Positions 10,150 through 18,798 of a stretch of DNA of 64,000 bases are shown one piece after another. Under the pieces are notes generated by a model. That model was given only the letters and a program-made list of their open reading frames with translations. It was not told the DNA's origin and made no database searches. Position 1 is the first letter of the stretch, and each line of letters starts with the position of its first letter. Made by a program: the position numbers and the translations under genes. Origin of the DNA: Sphingomonadaceae bacterium 3R27C6 (GTDB lineage Bacteria; Pseudomonadota; Alphaproteobacteria; Sphingomonadales; Sphingomonadaceae); assembly GCA_005503215.1 (NCBI GenBank), contig SCNS01000001.1, positions 428,745-492,744 on the forward strand, in the 5' to 3' direction.

Positions 10150-10352
10150 CCGCCGGCCCTGACGCGGTGCGGCCCGGACCGGCAGACCGGGTTCAATTTC
10201 GGTTCAGCCGCTTTTCTCCATTGAAATATCGATACCGCCTGTCTTGCCTTGGCAACGCGACGGGTTTAGCCGCGTTTACGACGCGCGGCCGAACCTGTGT
10301 GCGCCAAAGCGCATGCCTGGGCGAAGGCGGCCGAGTAAAAGGAGAGATTTCG

Positions 10353-11678
10353 ATGTTTAACCGTTTCCGCTCGATGCCCGCAACGGCGATGGCCGCCGTG
10401 CTGGGCTGCGCGCTGATGGCGACTGCGACCCCGGCTACCGCTCAGAAGAAAGAGAAGCCGAAGAAGGAAGAAGAGGCGAAGGGCAAGGGCCTGTCGGCAA
10501 GCAAGGCGTTCGGCCCGGCGCTCAAGAAAATGACCGACGCGACCACCGCAAAGGACGCCGCGGCGTTGCAGGCGGCGCTGACCGAAGGGCAGGGGACCGC
10601 CACCGCGCCCGACGATAAATATCTCCTCGGCTTCTACCAGCTCCAGCTCGGCATCCTGAACAAGGACCAGGCGGTTCAGGGACAGGCGCTCGATGCGATG
10701 CTCGATTCGGGTCTGACCCCGCCGGAAAATCTCGCGGTCTACAGCTTCTTCTCGGGCAATTTCGCTTATGCGGCGAAGGACTATCCGAAGGCGATCAAGC
10801 GGCTCGAAGCCGCGCGAGCCGCTGGTTCGACCGAAGCCAATGTGCCCATTCTGTTGATGGACAGCTATCTCAGCTCGGGTCAGGTCGATCAGGGCATCAC
10901 GATCGCCAAGGCCGCGATCGAGGCAAGCCGCGCCGCGGGTCAGCGTCCGTCGGACGAACTGTATGTCCGGCCGATCAAGGCTTTGCAGGCGGCAAAGCGC
11001 AACGACGAGATGCTAGCCCTGATGACCTTGCGCCTGCGCGACTATAGTCAGCCGCAAGTCTGGCGTCAGACCTTGTTTTCGGTGCTGCAGGCCGGGCCGG
11101 CTGCCGGGACGCCGAAGGAACAGGAATCCGTTACGCTCGACGTCATGCGCCTGATGCGCGCGGCGGGCGCGATGACCGAACGCCTCGAATATGACGAGTA
11201 TAGCGCGCTTGCGGCCAGCGACGGCCTGCCGGGCGAAGCCGTCGCCGTTATCCAGGAAGGCGAGCAGAAGAAGGTTTTCCCGGGCACCGACGCGAAGCTG
11301 GCGGCCCGGCGCGATGACCAGAAGGCGCGCGCCGGCAACGAGGCATCGACCATCGTGGCCTATTCCAAGCAGCCTTCGACGCTGACCAACCCCAAGACGG
11401 CGGGTGCCACCGCCGACGCGCTGGTCGGCTATGGTCATTATGCCGATGCGATTCCGCTCTATCAGGCGGCGGCAAAGGGCGCAGCCGACAAGGACATGTG
11501 GACGTATCGCCTCGGCGTTGCCCAGGCACTGTCGGGCGACAAGGCGGCCGCCAAGGCCAGCTTCGGCCAGGTGGCCGGCCCCCGCAAGCGGTTGGCCGAC
11601 CTTTGGGTGGTCAAGCTGGATGCACCCGCGGCGGCTCCCGTTGCGGCGGCTACCCCGGCGGCTCCCGCGACGAACTGA
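10353..11678 (+). CDS. Exported TPR-type repeat protein
   Basis: A protein of 441 residues with a signal peptide (residues 1 to about 31, MATATPATAQ with cleavage after A-x-A), a Lys/Glu-rich linker (KKEKPKKEEEAKGKG), then a helical solenoid with TPR-like units such as YSFFSGNFAYAAKDYPKAIK and GYGHYADAIPLYQAA. The C-terminus is Ala/Pro-rich. The start ATG is preceded by AAAGGAGAG at a good distance; the longer frame from 10167 is not used. It is probably a periplasmic scaffold or assembly factor, with no specific partner suggested. A strong bidirectional terminator follows. Confidence 0.85.
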   Translation: MFNRFRSMPATAMAAVLGCALMATATPATAQKKEKPKKEEEAKGKGLSASKAFGPALKKMTDATTAKDAAALQAALTEGQGTATAPDDKYLLGFYQLQLGILNKDQAVQGQALDAMLDSGLTPPENLAVYSFFSGNFAYAAKDYPKAIKRLEAARAAGSTEANVPILLMDSYLSSGQVDQGITIAKAAIEASRAAGQRPSDELYVRPIKALQAAKRNDEMLALMTLRLRDYSQPQVWRQTLFSVLQAGPAAGTPKEQESVTLDVMRLMRAAGAMTERLEYDEYSALAASDGLPGEAVAVIQEGEQKKVFPGTDAKLAARRDDQKARAGNEASTIVAYSKQPSTLTNPKTAGATADALVGYGHYADAIPLYQAAAKGAADKDMWTYRLGVAQALSGDKAAAKASFGQVAGPRKRLADLWVVKLDAPAAAPVAAATPAAPATN

Positions 11679-11695
11679 TCGCGCGCTTCGCACAA

Positions 11696-11736
11696 AAGAA
11701 AAGGGCGCCGTCCAGACAGGACGGCGCCCTTTTCTT
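11696..11736. terminator. Bidirectional rho-independent terminator
   Basis: A long inverted repeat has its core GGGCGCCGTCC (11703-11713) paired with GGACGGCGCCC (11719-11729) around a 5-nt loop. It is flanked by an A-rich run on the left and TTTTCTT on the right, so it can end transcription from the TPR gene (+) and from the Lrp-type gene (-). Confidence 0.9.
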
Positions 11737-11753
11737 ATGGCCGACCTGCAATC

Positions 11754-12230
11754 TCAGGGTTCGACGGGAATTCCCGCCAGCTGTTTCGCGGTGCGAATCG
11801 TCAGCGAGGTTTTGACGCTGGTGACGTTGGGCGCCGACGTCAGGTGCGCGGTCAGGAACGACTGGAAGCTCTGCAGATCGCGCGCGACGACCTTCAGCAA
11901 AAAGTCGATCTCGCCGTTCAGCATATAGCATTCGCGCACCTCGGCGAGGCCGCCGACATAATCCTCGAACGCCTTCAGGTCGGATTCGGCCTGGCTGCGC
12001 AGGCTGACCATCGCAAAGACGGTGATTCCATAGCCAAGCTTCGATGCGTCGAGGTCGGCGTGATAGGACCGAATGACCCCCGATTCCTCGAGCGCCCGGA
12101 CACGGCGGAGACATGGCGGAGCCGTCAGCCCCACCATTTGTGCCAGTTCGACATTCGTCATCCGCCCGTTTTTTTGCAGCTCGCCCAGTATCTGCAAATC
12201 AATCTGATCGAATTTCTGACTAGCCATCAT
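11754..12230 (-). CDS. Lrp/AsnC family transcriptional regulator
   Basis: A protein of 158 residues in the standard two-domain layout: an N-terminal winged helix (DQIDLQILGELQKNGRMTN, then the recognition helix around LTAPPCLRRVRALEESGVI) and a C-terminal RAM effector-binding domain (residues about 70-150, with VRECYMLNGEIDFLLKVV). The start was set at the first ATG of the MMASQKFDQ pair, because the 22 upstream residues are not family-like and run through an AT-rich operator-like region. It is divergent from the histidine-kinase-like gene. Family members sense amino acids; the ligand is not predictable here. The C-rich stretch APPCLRRV is typical of the sphingomonad subgroup. Confidence 0.93.
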   Translation of the reverse strand: MMASQKFDQIDLQILGELQKNGRMTNVELAQMVGLTAPPCLRRVRALEESGVIRSYHADLDASKLGYGITVFAMVSLRSQAESDLKAFEDYVGGLAEVRECYMLNGEIDFLLKVVARDLQSFQSFLTAHLTSAPNVTSVKTSLTIRTAKQLAGIPVEP

Positions 12231-12262
12231 TGAAACATCCGCTTTCCAAAACTGCGGTGACC

Positions 12263-12298
12263 ATAATATTATTTCAGGCGATTGCAATTGTCCCACAA
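12263..12298. promoter_or_regulatory. AT-rich palindromes upstream of the Lrp-type gene
   Basis: A perfect 10-bp palindrome ATAATATTAT (12263-12272) and an ATTG-N5-CAAT inverted repeat (12286-12298) lie just upstream of the Lrp-type start, in the region shared with the divergent kinase-like gene. Lrp-family proteins bind AT-rich imperfect palindromes, so this is a candidate autoregulatory operator. The role is inferred. Confidence 0.45.
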
Positions 12299-12395
12299 TG
12301 CGACGTGGACAGTTAAGGCACTTTCATGACCGGATGATTCACGCTAGCCGGTAAGCATATGCTAACCAACGACCAAGGTGTGGGGCTGATTTCGC

Positions 12396-14036
12396 GTGAC
12401 CGCTGACTCGATGATTGCGACCATCTTGCGCCAGGCGCCTGCGGATCGCCGTGCGAGCATCACGGCGTGGCGACAACTTACCGATATTCTGGCGCAGCGC
12501 GGCAATCAACTGGCCGATGACGATATTCGCCGCAGCCTGCACGCGCTCGCCGTGCTCAGGCCGCGTGTCCCCGAATCTGTGCGCCGCGACTGCGCGCGCG
12601 CCGTCGCGCGCCATGGCCGTTTCGCACCGCTCGTCGCGCTTTACGCCAACGATGTTCCCGCGGTGTCGGCGATCATGCTGCGCGATGCGCGGCTCGCCGA
12701 GGCCGATTGGCTGGCCCTCTTGCCTGCAACGAGCGCGATGGCGCGATCGGTGCTGGCGGGCCGCTCCGACTTGCCGCACGGTGTTTATCGCGCGCTCGCC
12801 AGTCTTGGTAGCGCGTCGGTCGCGCTGCCGCAGCCCGAAGCCGCCGCGCAGGAAGAGCCCGCGCCCGTAGCGGAAGCGACGCCCGAACCCGTGAGCGAGG
12901 GGCATCCGAGCCAGATCAGCGAACTCGTTCGTCGGATCGACAAATATCAGTCGACGCGCGCCCAGCCTGCCCAATCGCGGGTGCCGCGCGCGGCATTCCT
13001 GTTCGAAACCGGGCCCGATGGCGTCGTCCACTGGGTCGAGGGCGTGACGCGCGGCGCGGTGATCGGCCTGTCGATCGCCGAGGCGGCCTATGGCGGCGAG
13101 CCGGGCACCGACGGCGTTGCCGCGGGCGCCTTTCGCCAGCGCGCCGAGATCATCAACGCGCGCATGCTGCTGGAGGGGACGCCGGTGGAGGCGGGCGAAT
13201 GGCGTTTTTCGGCGCTGCCGTGGTTCGACCCGGCGACGGGGCAGTTCCGTGGTTACCGCGCGAGCGCGCGCCGTCCGCACCGCAATGAAATGCCCTATGG
13301 GCGGCCGGCGGCAGAGGATTCGGGCGATTCGATCCGTCAGCTCATCCACGAGCTTCGCAGCCCGCTGAATGCCATTTCGGGTTTCGCACAGATTATTTCG
13401 GGACAGATGTTCGGGCCGGTCAGCCACGGCTATCGCGGGATGGCCGAGACGATCGTCGCCGATGCCGCGTCGGTGCAGTCGATCATCGACGATCTGGAGA
13501 CCGCGGCGCGCAGCGGCTCGGCGGGCACCGGCGCCCCGCCGGAGGAGGTCGTCGATATCGGCGTCGTGGTGACGCAGGTCGAAAGCGAACTTGCGGCGCT
13601 CCTCGCCGACCAGCGCGTCGATCTCAGCATCTCGCGCGTCGGGGGACCGTTCCTCGGGCATGCCGGCGACGCCGATGTCCGGCGGATGGTCGGCCGTCTG
13701 CTGACGGCGCTGGTCGATGTGTCCGAACCGGGGGCAATATTGGTCGGGCAATTGGTGACCGAATCGCGGCACGACGACATGCTCCAGCTGCGGGTCGTCC
13801 GCCCCGCGACGATCCGCTTTGCCACGGCGGCGGACCTGCTCGACCCGGGGTTCAGCCCCGAAGGCGAAGCGCCCGGCGCCGCGGTGCTCAGCCTCGGTTT
13901 CTCGCTCCGCCTCGTCGACAGCCTCGCGCGCGGCAGCGGCGGACGCCTCGATATCGGGCATAACGCCTTGACCTTGCACCTGCCCTCCGCCAACTCAAAG
14001 GCCGAAGTCGAGCTGGAAGCCCAGCAAGGCGAGTAG
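12396..14036 (+). CDS. Histidine-kinase-like protein with degenerate ATP-binding domain
   Basis: A protein of 546 residues starting at GTG. The N-terminal 150 residues are helical with no recognised domain, followed by a Pro/Ala/Glu linker and a PAS-like central part. A clear DHp motif follows: LIHELRSPLNAISGFAQII, with the phospho-accepting His at about residue 317. The C-terminal region should be an HATPase domain, but the N box is replaced by LLTALVDVSE (no Asn), no DxGxG loop is visible, and the G2 box reads AVLSLGFSLRLVDSL in place of a GxGxGL pattern. It is soluble with no transmembrane helix. It may act as a pseudokinase or phosphatase-type partner. No response regulator gene is adjacent. 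Confidence 0.75.
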   Translation: MTADSMIATILRQAPADRRASITAWRQLTDILAQRGNQLADDDIRRSLHALAVLRPRVPESVRRDCARAVARHGRFAPLVALYANDVPAVSAIMLRDARLAEADWLALLPATSAMARSVLAGRSDLPHGVYRALASLGSASVALPQPEAAAQEEPAPVAEATPEPVSEGHPSQISELVRRIDKYQSTRAQPAQSRVPRAAFLFETGPDGVVHWVEGVTRGAVIGLSIAEAAYGGEPGTDGVAAGAFRQRAEIINARMLLEGTPVEAGEWRFSALPWFDPATGQFRGYRASARRPHRNEMPYGRPAAEDSGDSIRQLIHELRSPLNAISGFAQIISGQMFGPVSHGYRGMAETIVADAASVQSIIDDLETAARSGSAGTGAPPEEVVDIGVVVTQVESELAALLADQRVDLSISRVGGPFLGHAGDADVRRMVGRLLTALVDVSEPGAILVGQLVTESRHDDMLQLRVVRPATIRFATAADLLDPGFSPEGEAPGAAVLSLGFSLRLVDSLARGSGGRLDIGHNALTLHLPSANSKAEVELEAQQGE

Positions 14037-14069
14037 GCCCATCCGGCGGTCTTCGGGGCAAAGGGGAGC

Positions 14070-15107
14070 ATGGTGCAGCCTGCGGGCAATTTCTTTGCGT
14101 ATCCGGCCGCATCGGACCTGATCGAACTGGACGCCGGTGAGCGTCCCCGATTCTGGGTCACGATCGATACCGAAGAGGATTTTGACTGGGCCGCGCCCTT
14201 CGCGCGCACCGGCTACCGCCTCGCGTCGGTCCCCGCGCTCGCCGAATGCCAAAGCTATTTTGAACGCGCCGCGGTTCGCCCCATCTATCTGGTCGATTGG
14301 CCGATCGTTGCCGATGACCGCGCGGTCGACATCCTGGGTACAGCGCAAGGTGGCGGGCGATGCGAAATCGGTGCGCAGCTCCATCCCTGGGTAACCCCGC
14401 CGCACGACGAGGATGTGAACGAGCGCAACAGCTATACCGGAAGCCTGCCCGCCGCGTTGCAACGCGCGAAGATGACGGCGCTGCGCGACGCGATCCGCGA
14501 TCGCTTCGCCCTCGCGCCGGTCGTCTACCGCGCCGGCCGTTACGGCCTCGGCCCCGACACCGCCGCGATGCTCGCCGAACTGGGCTTCCGCTGCGACACA
14601 TCGGTTCGCAGCGGGTTCGATTATCGCGCCGGGCACGGCCCCGACTATCGCGACGCGCCACTGCACCCATGGTGGGTTCGGACCGGGCAGGGCGCCGTGC
14701 TCGAGATGCCGGTCACCACGGTCTTCGGCGGCTTGCTCGGGGGAGCGGGACGCCGCGTCTATCACCGCGTCGCGCGAAACGGCACCCACGCCGGCGCCGC
14801 GCTCGCGCGTCTGGGGCTTGTCGAACGGATCGCGCTGACGCCCGAGGGAATTCCCGCCGAACGCGCGTGCAAGGCGATCGATATCGCGATCGCGGCGCGC
14901 CTGCCGGTGCTCAACTTCTCGTTCCACTCGCCGTCGCTGCAGCCGGGTAACACGCCCTATGTTCGCAGCATTGCGGATCTCGACCTCTTCTATCGCTGGT
15001 GGGACATTGTGCTGGACCACCTCGCGCGCCGCGGTGTCGAGGCGACCACCGCCGCGGGAATATTGGCGATGGCCGAACGAAGGGCTCCTTCAAAGCCGGC
15101 ATCCTGA
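14070..15107 (+). CDS. WalW-like polysaccharide deacetylase family protein
   Basis: A protein of 345 residues with a NodB-type fold. Motif 1 appears as FWVTIDTEEDFDW (acidic pair replacing the classical TFDD), motif 2 as EIGAQLHPWVTPP, and RAGRYGLGPDTAAMLAELGF is the next conserved segment, ending with LNFSFHSPSLQPG. This pattern matches WalW-type proteins encoded near exopolysaccharide genes, though no EPS cluster is visible here. No signal peptide is seen, so it is probably cytoplasmic. It lies 33 nt downstream of the kinase-like gene on the same strand, possibly co-transcribed. The enzymatic substrate is unknown. Confidence 0.8.
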   Translation: MVQPAGNFFAYPAASDLIELDAGERPRFWVTIDTEEDFDWAAPFARTGYRLASVPALAECQSYFERAAVRPIYLVDWPIVADDRAVDILGTAQGGGRCEIGAQLHPWVTPPHDEDVNERNSYTGSLPAALQRAKMTALRDAIRDRFALAPVVYRAGRYGLGPDTAAMLAELGFRCDTSVRSGFDYRAGHGPDYRDAPLHPWWVRTGQGAVLEMPVTTVFGGLLGGAGRRVYHRVARNGTHAGAALARLGLVERIALTPEGIPAERACKAIDIAIAARLPVLNFSFHSPSLQPGNTPYVRSIADLDLFYRWWDIVLDHLARRGVEATTAAGILAMAERRAPSKPAS

Positions 15108-15175
15108 TCGTTGGCGCTTGCCAATGCGGCGCGGCCTCCGCTATCGCCCGCACACCCCCACCGGGTTTCAAAAGG

Positions 15176-15251
15176 GGGCCTGTAGCTCAACGGTTAGAGC
15201 TGGCCGCTCATAACGGCTAGGTTGCGGGTTCGAGTCCTGCCGGGCCCACCA
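15176..15251 (+). tRNA. tRNA-Ile(CAU), lysidine type
   Basis: A 76-nt cloverleaf including the encoded CCA. The acceptor stem is GGGCCTG/CGGGCCC, the D stem GCTC/GAGC, the anticodon loop CTCATAA (anticodon CAU), and the T arm GCGGG-TTCGAGT-CCTGC. The C4-G69 and C5-G68 pairs are the acceptor-stem determinants used by TilS, so this is the isoleucine tRNA whose C34 becomes lysidine (reads AUA) rather than elongator methionine tRNA. Confidence 0.9.
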
Positions 15252-15319
15252 TTTCCTCCAACTTTCCCTTGCAAATCGAAACCGATACCTCTCCATTACG
15301 CCGGCAGAAGGAGAGGGAC

Positions 15320-16795
15320 ATGGGGAAGCGGCGGACGATTTTGCTCGGCGGTCTTGCGATCGTTGCGGTGGTTGCGGGGACGGTGGCGGTACGGACCGCG
15401 ACCTTCGCGCCCAAGGACATCGCCGACGGCAGCGCCATCCGGCTCGCCGCCGTGCCGACCTATGATCTCGATGCCGCCGTCGGGCATCTGAGCGCCGCGG
15501 CGCAGATCAGGACGATTTCGCACCAGGATCCGGCCGAGAATGACGTTGCCGAATGGGACCGGCTGCATGGCTGGCTCGCGGCGACCTATCCGGCGACGCA
15601 CCGCGTCATGGCGCGCACGATCCTGCCGAACCGGACGCTCGTCTATCACTGGCCGGGCAGCGACGCGTCGCTCGCGCCGATCATCGTGATGGCGCATCAG
15701 GATGTCGTCCCGGTCACCGAGGGCACCGAAGGCGACTGGAAATATCCCCCCTTTGCGGGGACGATAGCCGAAAAGGCGGTATGGGGCCGCGGCACGGTCG
15801 ACGACAAGGGCTCGCTCATCGGGCTGTTTGAAGCGATCGAGGCACTGGCGGCGCAGGGGTTCCAGCCCAAGCGCGGTATCTATCTCGTGTCGGGGCATGA
15901 CGAGGAAGCGGGCGGTTCGGGTGCTGTCGCTGCCGCCGCGAAGCTGAAGGCCGAGGGCGTGCGCGCGCTCTATACGCTAGACGAAGGCAGCGTCGTTCTA
16001 CGCGACACACCGGTGATCGACGGGCCGGCGATCCTGATCGGCGTTGCCGAAAAGGGCTATGCGACGCTCAAGGTCACCGCCAACGCGCCCGGCGGCCACA
16101 GCTCGATGCCACCTGCCGAAACCGGCGTGACGACGCTGGCGCGCGCCGTGCTGGCGATCACCGAAAGCCCGTTCCCGATCGAAATGCGCGGCCCCGGTGC
16201 GGCGATGGTCGAGGCGCTGGCTGCGCACAAGGGCGGCACGACGAAGCTGGCGGTCGCGAACCAGTGGCTGCTCGGCCCGGTGCTGAAGAAGCAGCTTTCG
16301 GCTTCGCCTTCGTCGGCTGCGGCCTTCCACACGACGATCGCGCCGACGATGCTTCAGGGAAGCCCCAAGGAAAATGTGCTGCCGCAATCGGCCACGGCAT
16401 TGATCAATTATCGTATCTCGCCGTGGAACAGCTCGGCCGACGTGATGGCGCGCGCGAAGGCGGCAGTCGGCGATGCGCCGGTCGAACTCAGTTGGGTGAA
16501 GCCGCCGAACGAGCCGTCGCGCGTGTCGTCGACCAGCTCGGAGGGCTGGAAATATGTCGTCGCGGCGGCGCGCGCCGATGCGCCCGATGCCATCGTCGCC
16601 CCATTCCTGGTCGTCGGCGCGACCGACAGCCGCAGCATGGGGCCGATTTCCGAGGATGTGTACCGCTTCATGCCGATGCACTTCACGCTCAAGGAAACCG
16701 CGATGATCCACGGCACCAACGAACATATGACGATCGACAGTTTCAAGCGAATGATCGATTTCTATGCGCGGCTGATCGCGACGTCGGCGGGATAG
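15320..16795 (+). CDS. M20 family metallopeptidase (carboxypeptidase S-like)
   Basis: A protein of 491 residues with an N-terminal hydrophobic signal/anchor (residues about 6-24). M20 motifs are complete: VMAHQDVVPV (metal His126, catalytic Asp128), GRGTVDDKG (bridging Asp161), SGHDEEAGG (catalytic Glu195, metal Glu196), LDEGS (metal Asp), and the final histidine in HGTNEHM. A dimerisation-domain segment GYATLKVTANAPGGHSS is also seen. It resembles yeast carboxypeptidase S and PM20D1-type enzymes, which hydrolyse peptides or N-acyl amino acids, probably here in the periplasm. The start ATG follows AAGGAGAGGG; the longer frame from 15269 is rejected because it would begin almost at the tRNA 3' end. 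Confidence 0.9.
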   Translation: MGKRRTILLGGLAIVAVVAGTVAVRTATFAPKDIADGSAIRLAAVPTYDLDAAVGHLSAAAQIRTISHQDPAENDVAEWDRLHGWLAATYPATHRVMARTILPNRTLVYHWPGSDASLAPIIVMAHQDVVPVTEGTEGDWKYPPFAGTIAEKAVWGRGTVDDKGSLIGLFEAIEALAAQGFQPKRGIYLVSGHDEEAGGSGAVAAAAKLKAEGVRALYTLDEGSVVLRDTPVIDGPAILIGVAEKGYATLKVTANAPGGHSSMPPAETGVTTLARAVLAITESPFPIEMRGPGAAMVEALAAHKGGTTKLAVANQWLLGPVLKKQLSASPSSAAAFHTTIAPTMLQGSPKENVLPQSATALINYRISPWNSSADVMARAKAAVGDAPVELSWVKPPNEPSRVSSTSSEGWKYVVAAARADAPDAIVAPFLVVGATDSRSMGPISEDVYRFMPMHFTLKETAMIHGTNEHMTIDSFKRMIDFYARLIATSAG

Positions 16796-16858
16796 GTGCG
16801 CACGGCAATCAGTCGGCGAAGCGAACAGGCGGAAAACGGCCGAAAAGCGGTCCGTCCA

Positions 16859-18286
16859 TTATCCGGCCCTGAGCGCGTCTTGTAACGGCCTCAGCCACCG
16901 CAGATAGGCATGCGATCGGTCCTGCTCGTGATGAATGGGAGCCCGAACCTGCTGGGCACTCGGCGTGTAAATGGCTCGCAAATTTTCTTCTGGTCTGAGG
17001 CAGGAGGACGCAAAAGGAAGTCGCAGAAAGCCAAACAGGGCGCGTATCTCCCGCTCCGCGTTCGATACAAGCCGCGCATGATCGAGGCGGTACAAGCTGC
17101 CGGGTGTCAAACCCTGCACCATTTCCATCATCCCAAGATAATGGCGATAATATCGGCCGAGATCTTCCAGCGTGTTCGGAAAGTCGGTGTGGCGGTTGAA
17201 ATAGGTCGTGTAGGCCGAAAAGCAGCAGGCCAGCGGCGCGCGCCGCACGTCGATAATTCGCGCGCCCGGCAGGATTCGGCGAATGAGTGCGACAAGGCGC
17301 CAGTTGGCCGGCATTTTGTCGGTGAAATAGGGCCGATCGGTGCGGCGATAACGCCCCGCTCTCGTTAGATAATCCGTGCCGAGCTGCGCTGCTTCGGCGT
17401 GCGTCAATGTCTGCAGGCGGCGGACCAAGACATCGGGCGAATCGAAGGCACCGATCGAGGCGGCGACTTCCGGTAATGCGAACAATTCGCCGGCGCCCTC
17501 GACTTCGGGATGACTGGCGAGGATTTGTTCGACGAGCGTCGATCCCGAGCGCGGCATGCCCACGATGAAAATTGCGCCATCCGCGTGTGGGGAATGATGG
17601 GCCGCTGCCGCGAACAAGGACGGTCGCAATTTGCGGTGGGCCTCGACGAACGCCGCGAGCCCAGCTCCGTCATAGGGAACGAGGGTGTCGCGGAGAGCGT
17701 TGGCTTCGGCAAATTTCTCGAACGACCTCTCGAACGCACCGAGCGCTCCGTGGGCGCGGCCGAGCGCGAACAGAAGCTGGATCTTGTGATGGGGGTCGCG
17801 CACGAGGACGAGGGCCTTCTCCATCGCTGCGACATCTGTGTCGCCAAGCATGGCGGGCAAAGTGGCAAGCCCCAGCCACGCGGGGCCGAAATCGGGTGCG
17901 AGCTCGACCGTTTTGCGAAAGGCGGCCGCGGCCTCGCTCACGTCGCCAACGGCGGCGAGGTCGCTACCGAAATTTGCCCACAGGAGCGGCACGCCCGGAG
18001 CGGCAGCGACTAGCGCCCGGTGGACGTCGAGCGCTTCCGCCGCGCGGCGCTCGCCGGATAATATGCCGGCCTTTATCGATAGCGGCCAGATCTTCGACGG
18101 CTGACGGTCTATCTCGCGGTCGAGATGGGCCAGCGCTTCGTCGACACGGCCGACGCCGCAGAGGAAGGAGGCGAGCGCGGCGTGCGCCTGGGCCGAGTCC
18201 GGTTGCGCGGCGACCGCCATGCGCAGGGCCCGTTCGTCGGGCGGGGGGGCGGAATCCGCGCTCATCGACGGCATGTGGGGCAACAT
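16859..18286 (-). CDS. TPR-sulfotransferase fusion protein
   Basis: A protein of 475 residues. Residues about 20-200 form TPR-like helical repeats (for example SAQAHAALASFLCGVGRVDE), followed by a sulfotransferase domain. The PAPS 5'-phosphosulfate loop is IFIVGMPRSGSTLVEQIL (residues 239-256), and the 3'-phosphate site is likely in the RRAPLACCFSAYTTYF region. Such TPR-sulfotransferases are frequent in sphingomonads and their acceptors are not known. ATGs at 18286, 18274 and 18265 are all possible starts; none has a clear ribosome binding site and the longest is given. It is divergent from the giant autotransporter, 512 nt away. Confidence 0.85.
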   Translation of the reverse strand: MLPHMPSMSADSAPPPDERALRMAVAAQPDSAQAHAALASFLCGVGRVDEALAHLDREIDRQPSKIWPLSIKAGILSGERRAAEALDVHRALVAAAPGVPLLWANFGSDLAAVGDVSEAAAAFRKTVELAPDFGPAWLGLATLPAMLGDTDVAAMEKALVLVRDPHHKIQLLFALGRAHGALGAFERSFEKFAEANALRDTLVPYDGAGLAAFVEAHRKLRPSLFAAAAHHSPHADGAIFIVGMPRSGSTLVEQILASHPEVEGAGELFALPEVAASIGAFDSPDVLVRRLQTLTHAEAAQLGTDYLTRAGRYRRTDRPYFTDKMPANWRLVALIRRILPGARIIDVRRAPLACCFSAYTTYFNRHTDFPNTLEDLGRYYRHYLGMMEMVQGLTPGSLYRLDHARLVSNAEREIRALFGFLRLPFASSCLRPEENLRAIYTPSAQQVRAPIHHEQDRSHAYLRWLRPLQDALRAG

Positions 18287-18798
18287 TGTGCCGCGTGTCT
18301 ACAGACGGGCTTGCGGGCGGTGCAAATTTCCCGGGTCGGGCGAAGGTTCCGGAAGGGGCGGCCCCGATGTTACCCCAACTTCAGCTTCTCGTATTGATAC
18401 CGTGACATGCCCGGCATTTACTCGTATCCGGTAACCGGTTGATAATAATTCATTTGTAGTCGGCAGTCCGCGACATCTTCCGGTTGTGCCGGGAGTTGGT
18501 CTGGCCTGTTCTTCCGCAAAGACCCGCTTCGGCGGCGGAAGGTCGGCGGTGGGATAGGGTGCGGGCGTTCGTATGGGGCCATGCATGCCGAAAAAGGACA
18601 GGCGAGGCTCGCTTTGCGAGCCGTGCCGCAGCCGCCGGGGGGCCGTATGACCAAGGATGGCGCGTTTCTTTCCGTGCTCATCGCGGCCGACGTTACGGTC
18701 GTGGCATCCCGCCCCGAATGGCCATCGGCCTTCACCACCAGACAATTCCTCCCCCGTGACCCGCTCGCGAACCCCGAACCGTGCCCGAAGGAAAAACC
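18287..18798. other. Intergenic region between TPR-sulfotransferase and autotransporter genes
   Basis: These 512 nt hold no convincing gene. They contain a short AT-rich patch (about 18436-18456) next to a CCGGT-A-ACCGG inverted repeat (18428-18438), and a strong hairpin GGCTCGC-TTT-GCGAGCC (18606-18622) without a T tract. If transcription starts at the AT-rich patch, the autotransporter has a leader of over 300 nt. Short frames here (such as 18581-18802) look like noise. Confidence 0.5.

Noticed and set aside
15176..15251. tRNA-Met (elongator) as identity of the CAU tRNA
   Set aside because: The C4-G69 and C5-G68 acceptor pairs fit lysidine-modified tRNA-Ile rather than tRNA-Met.
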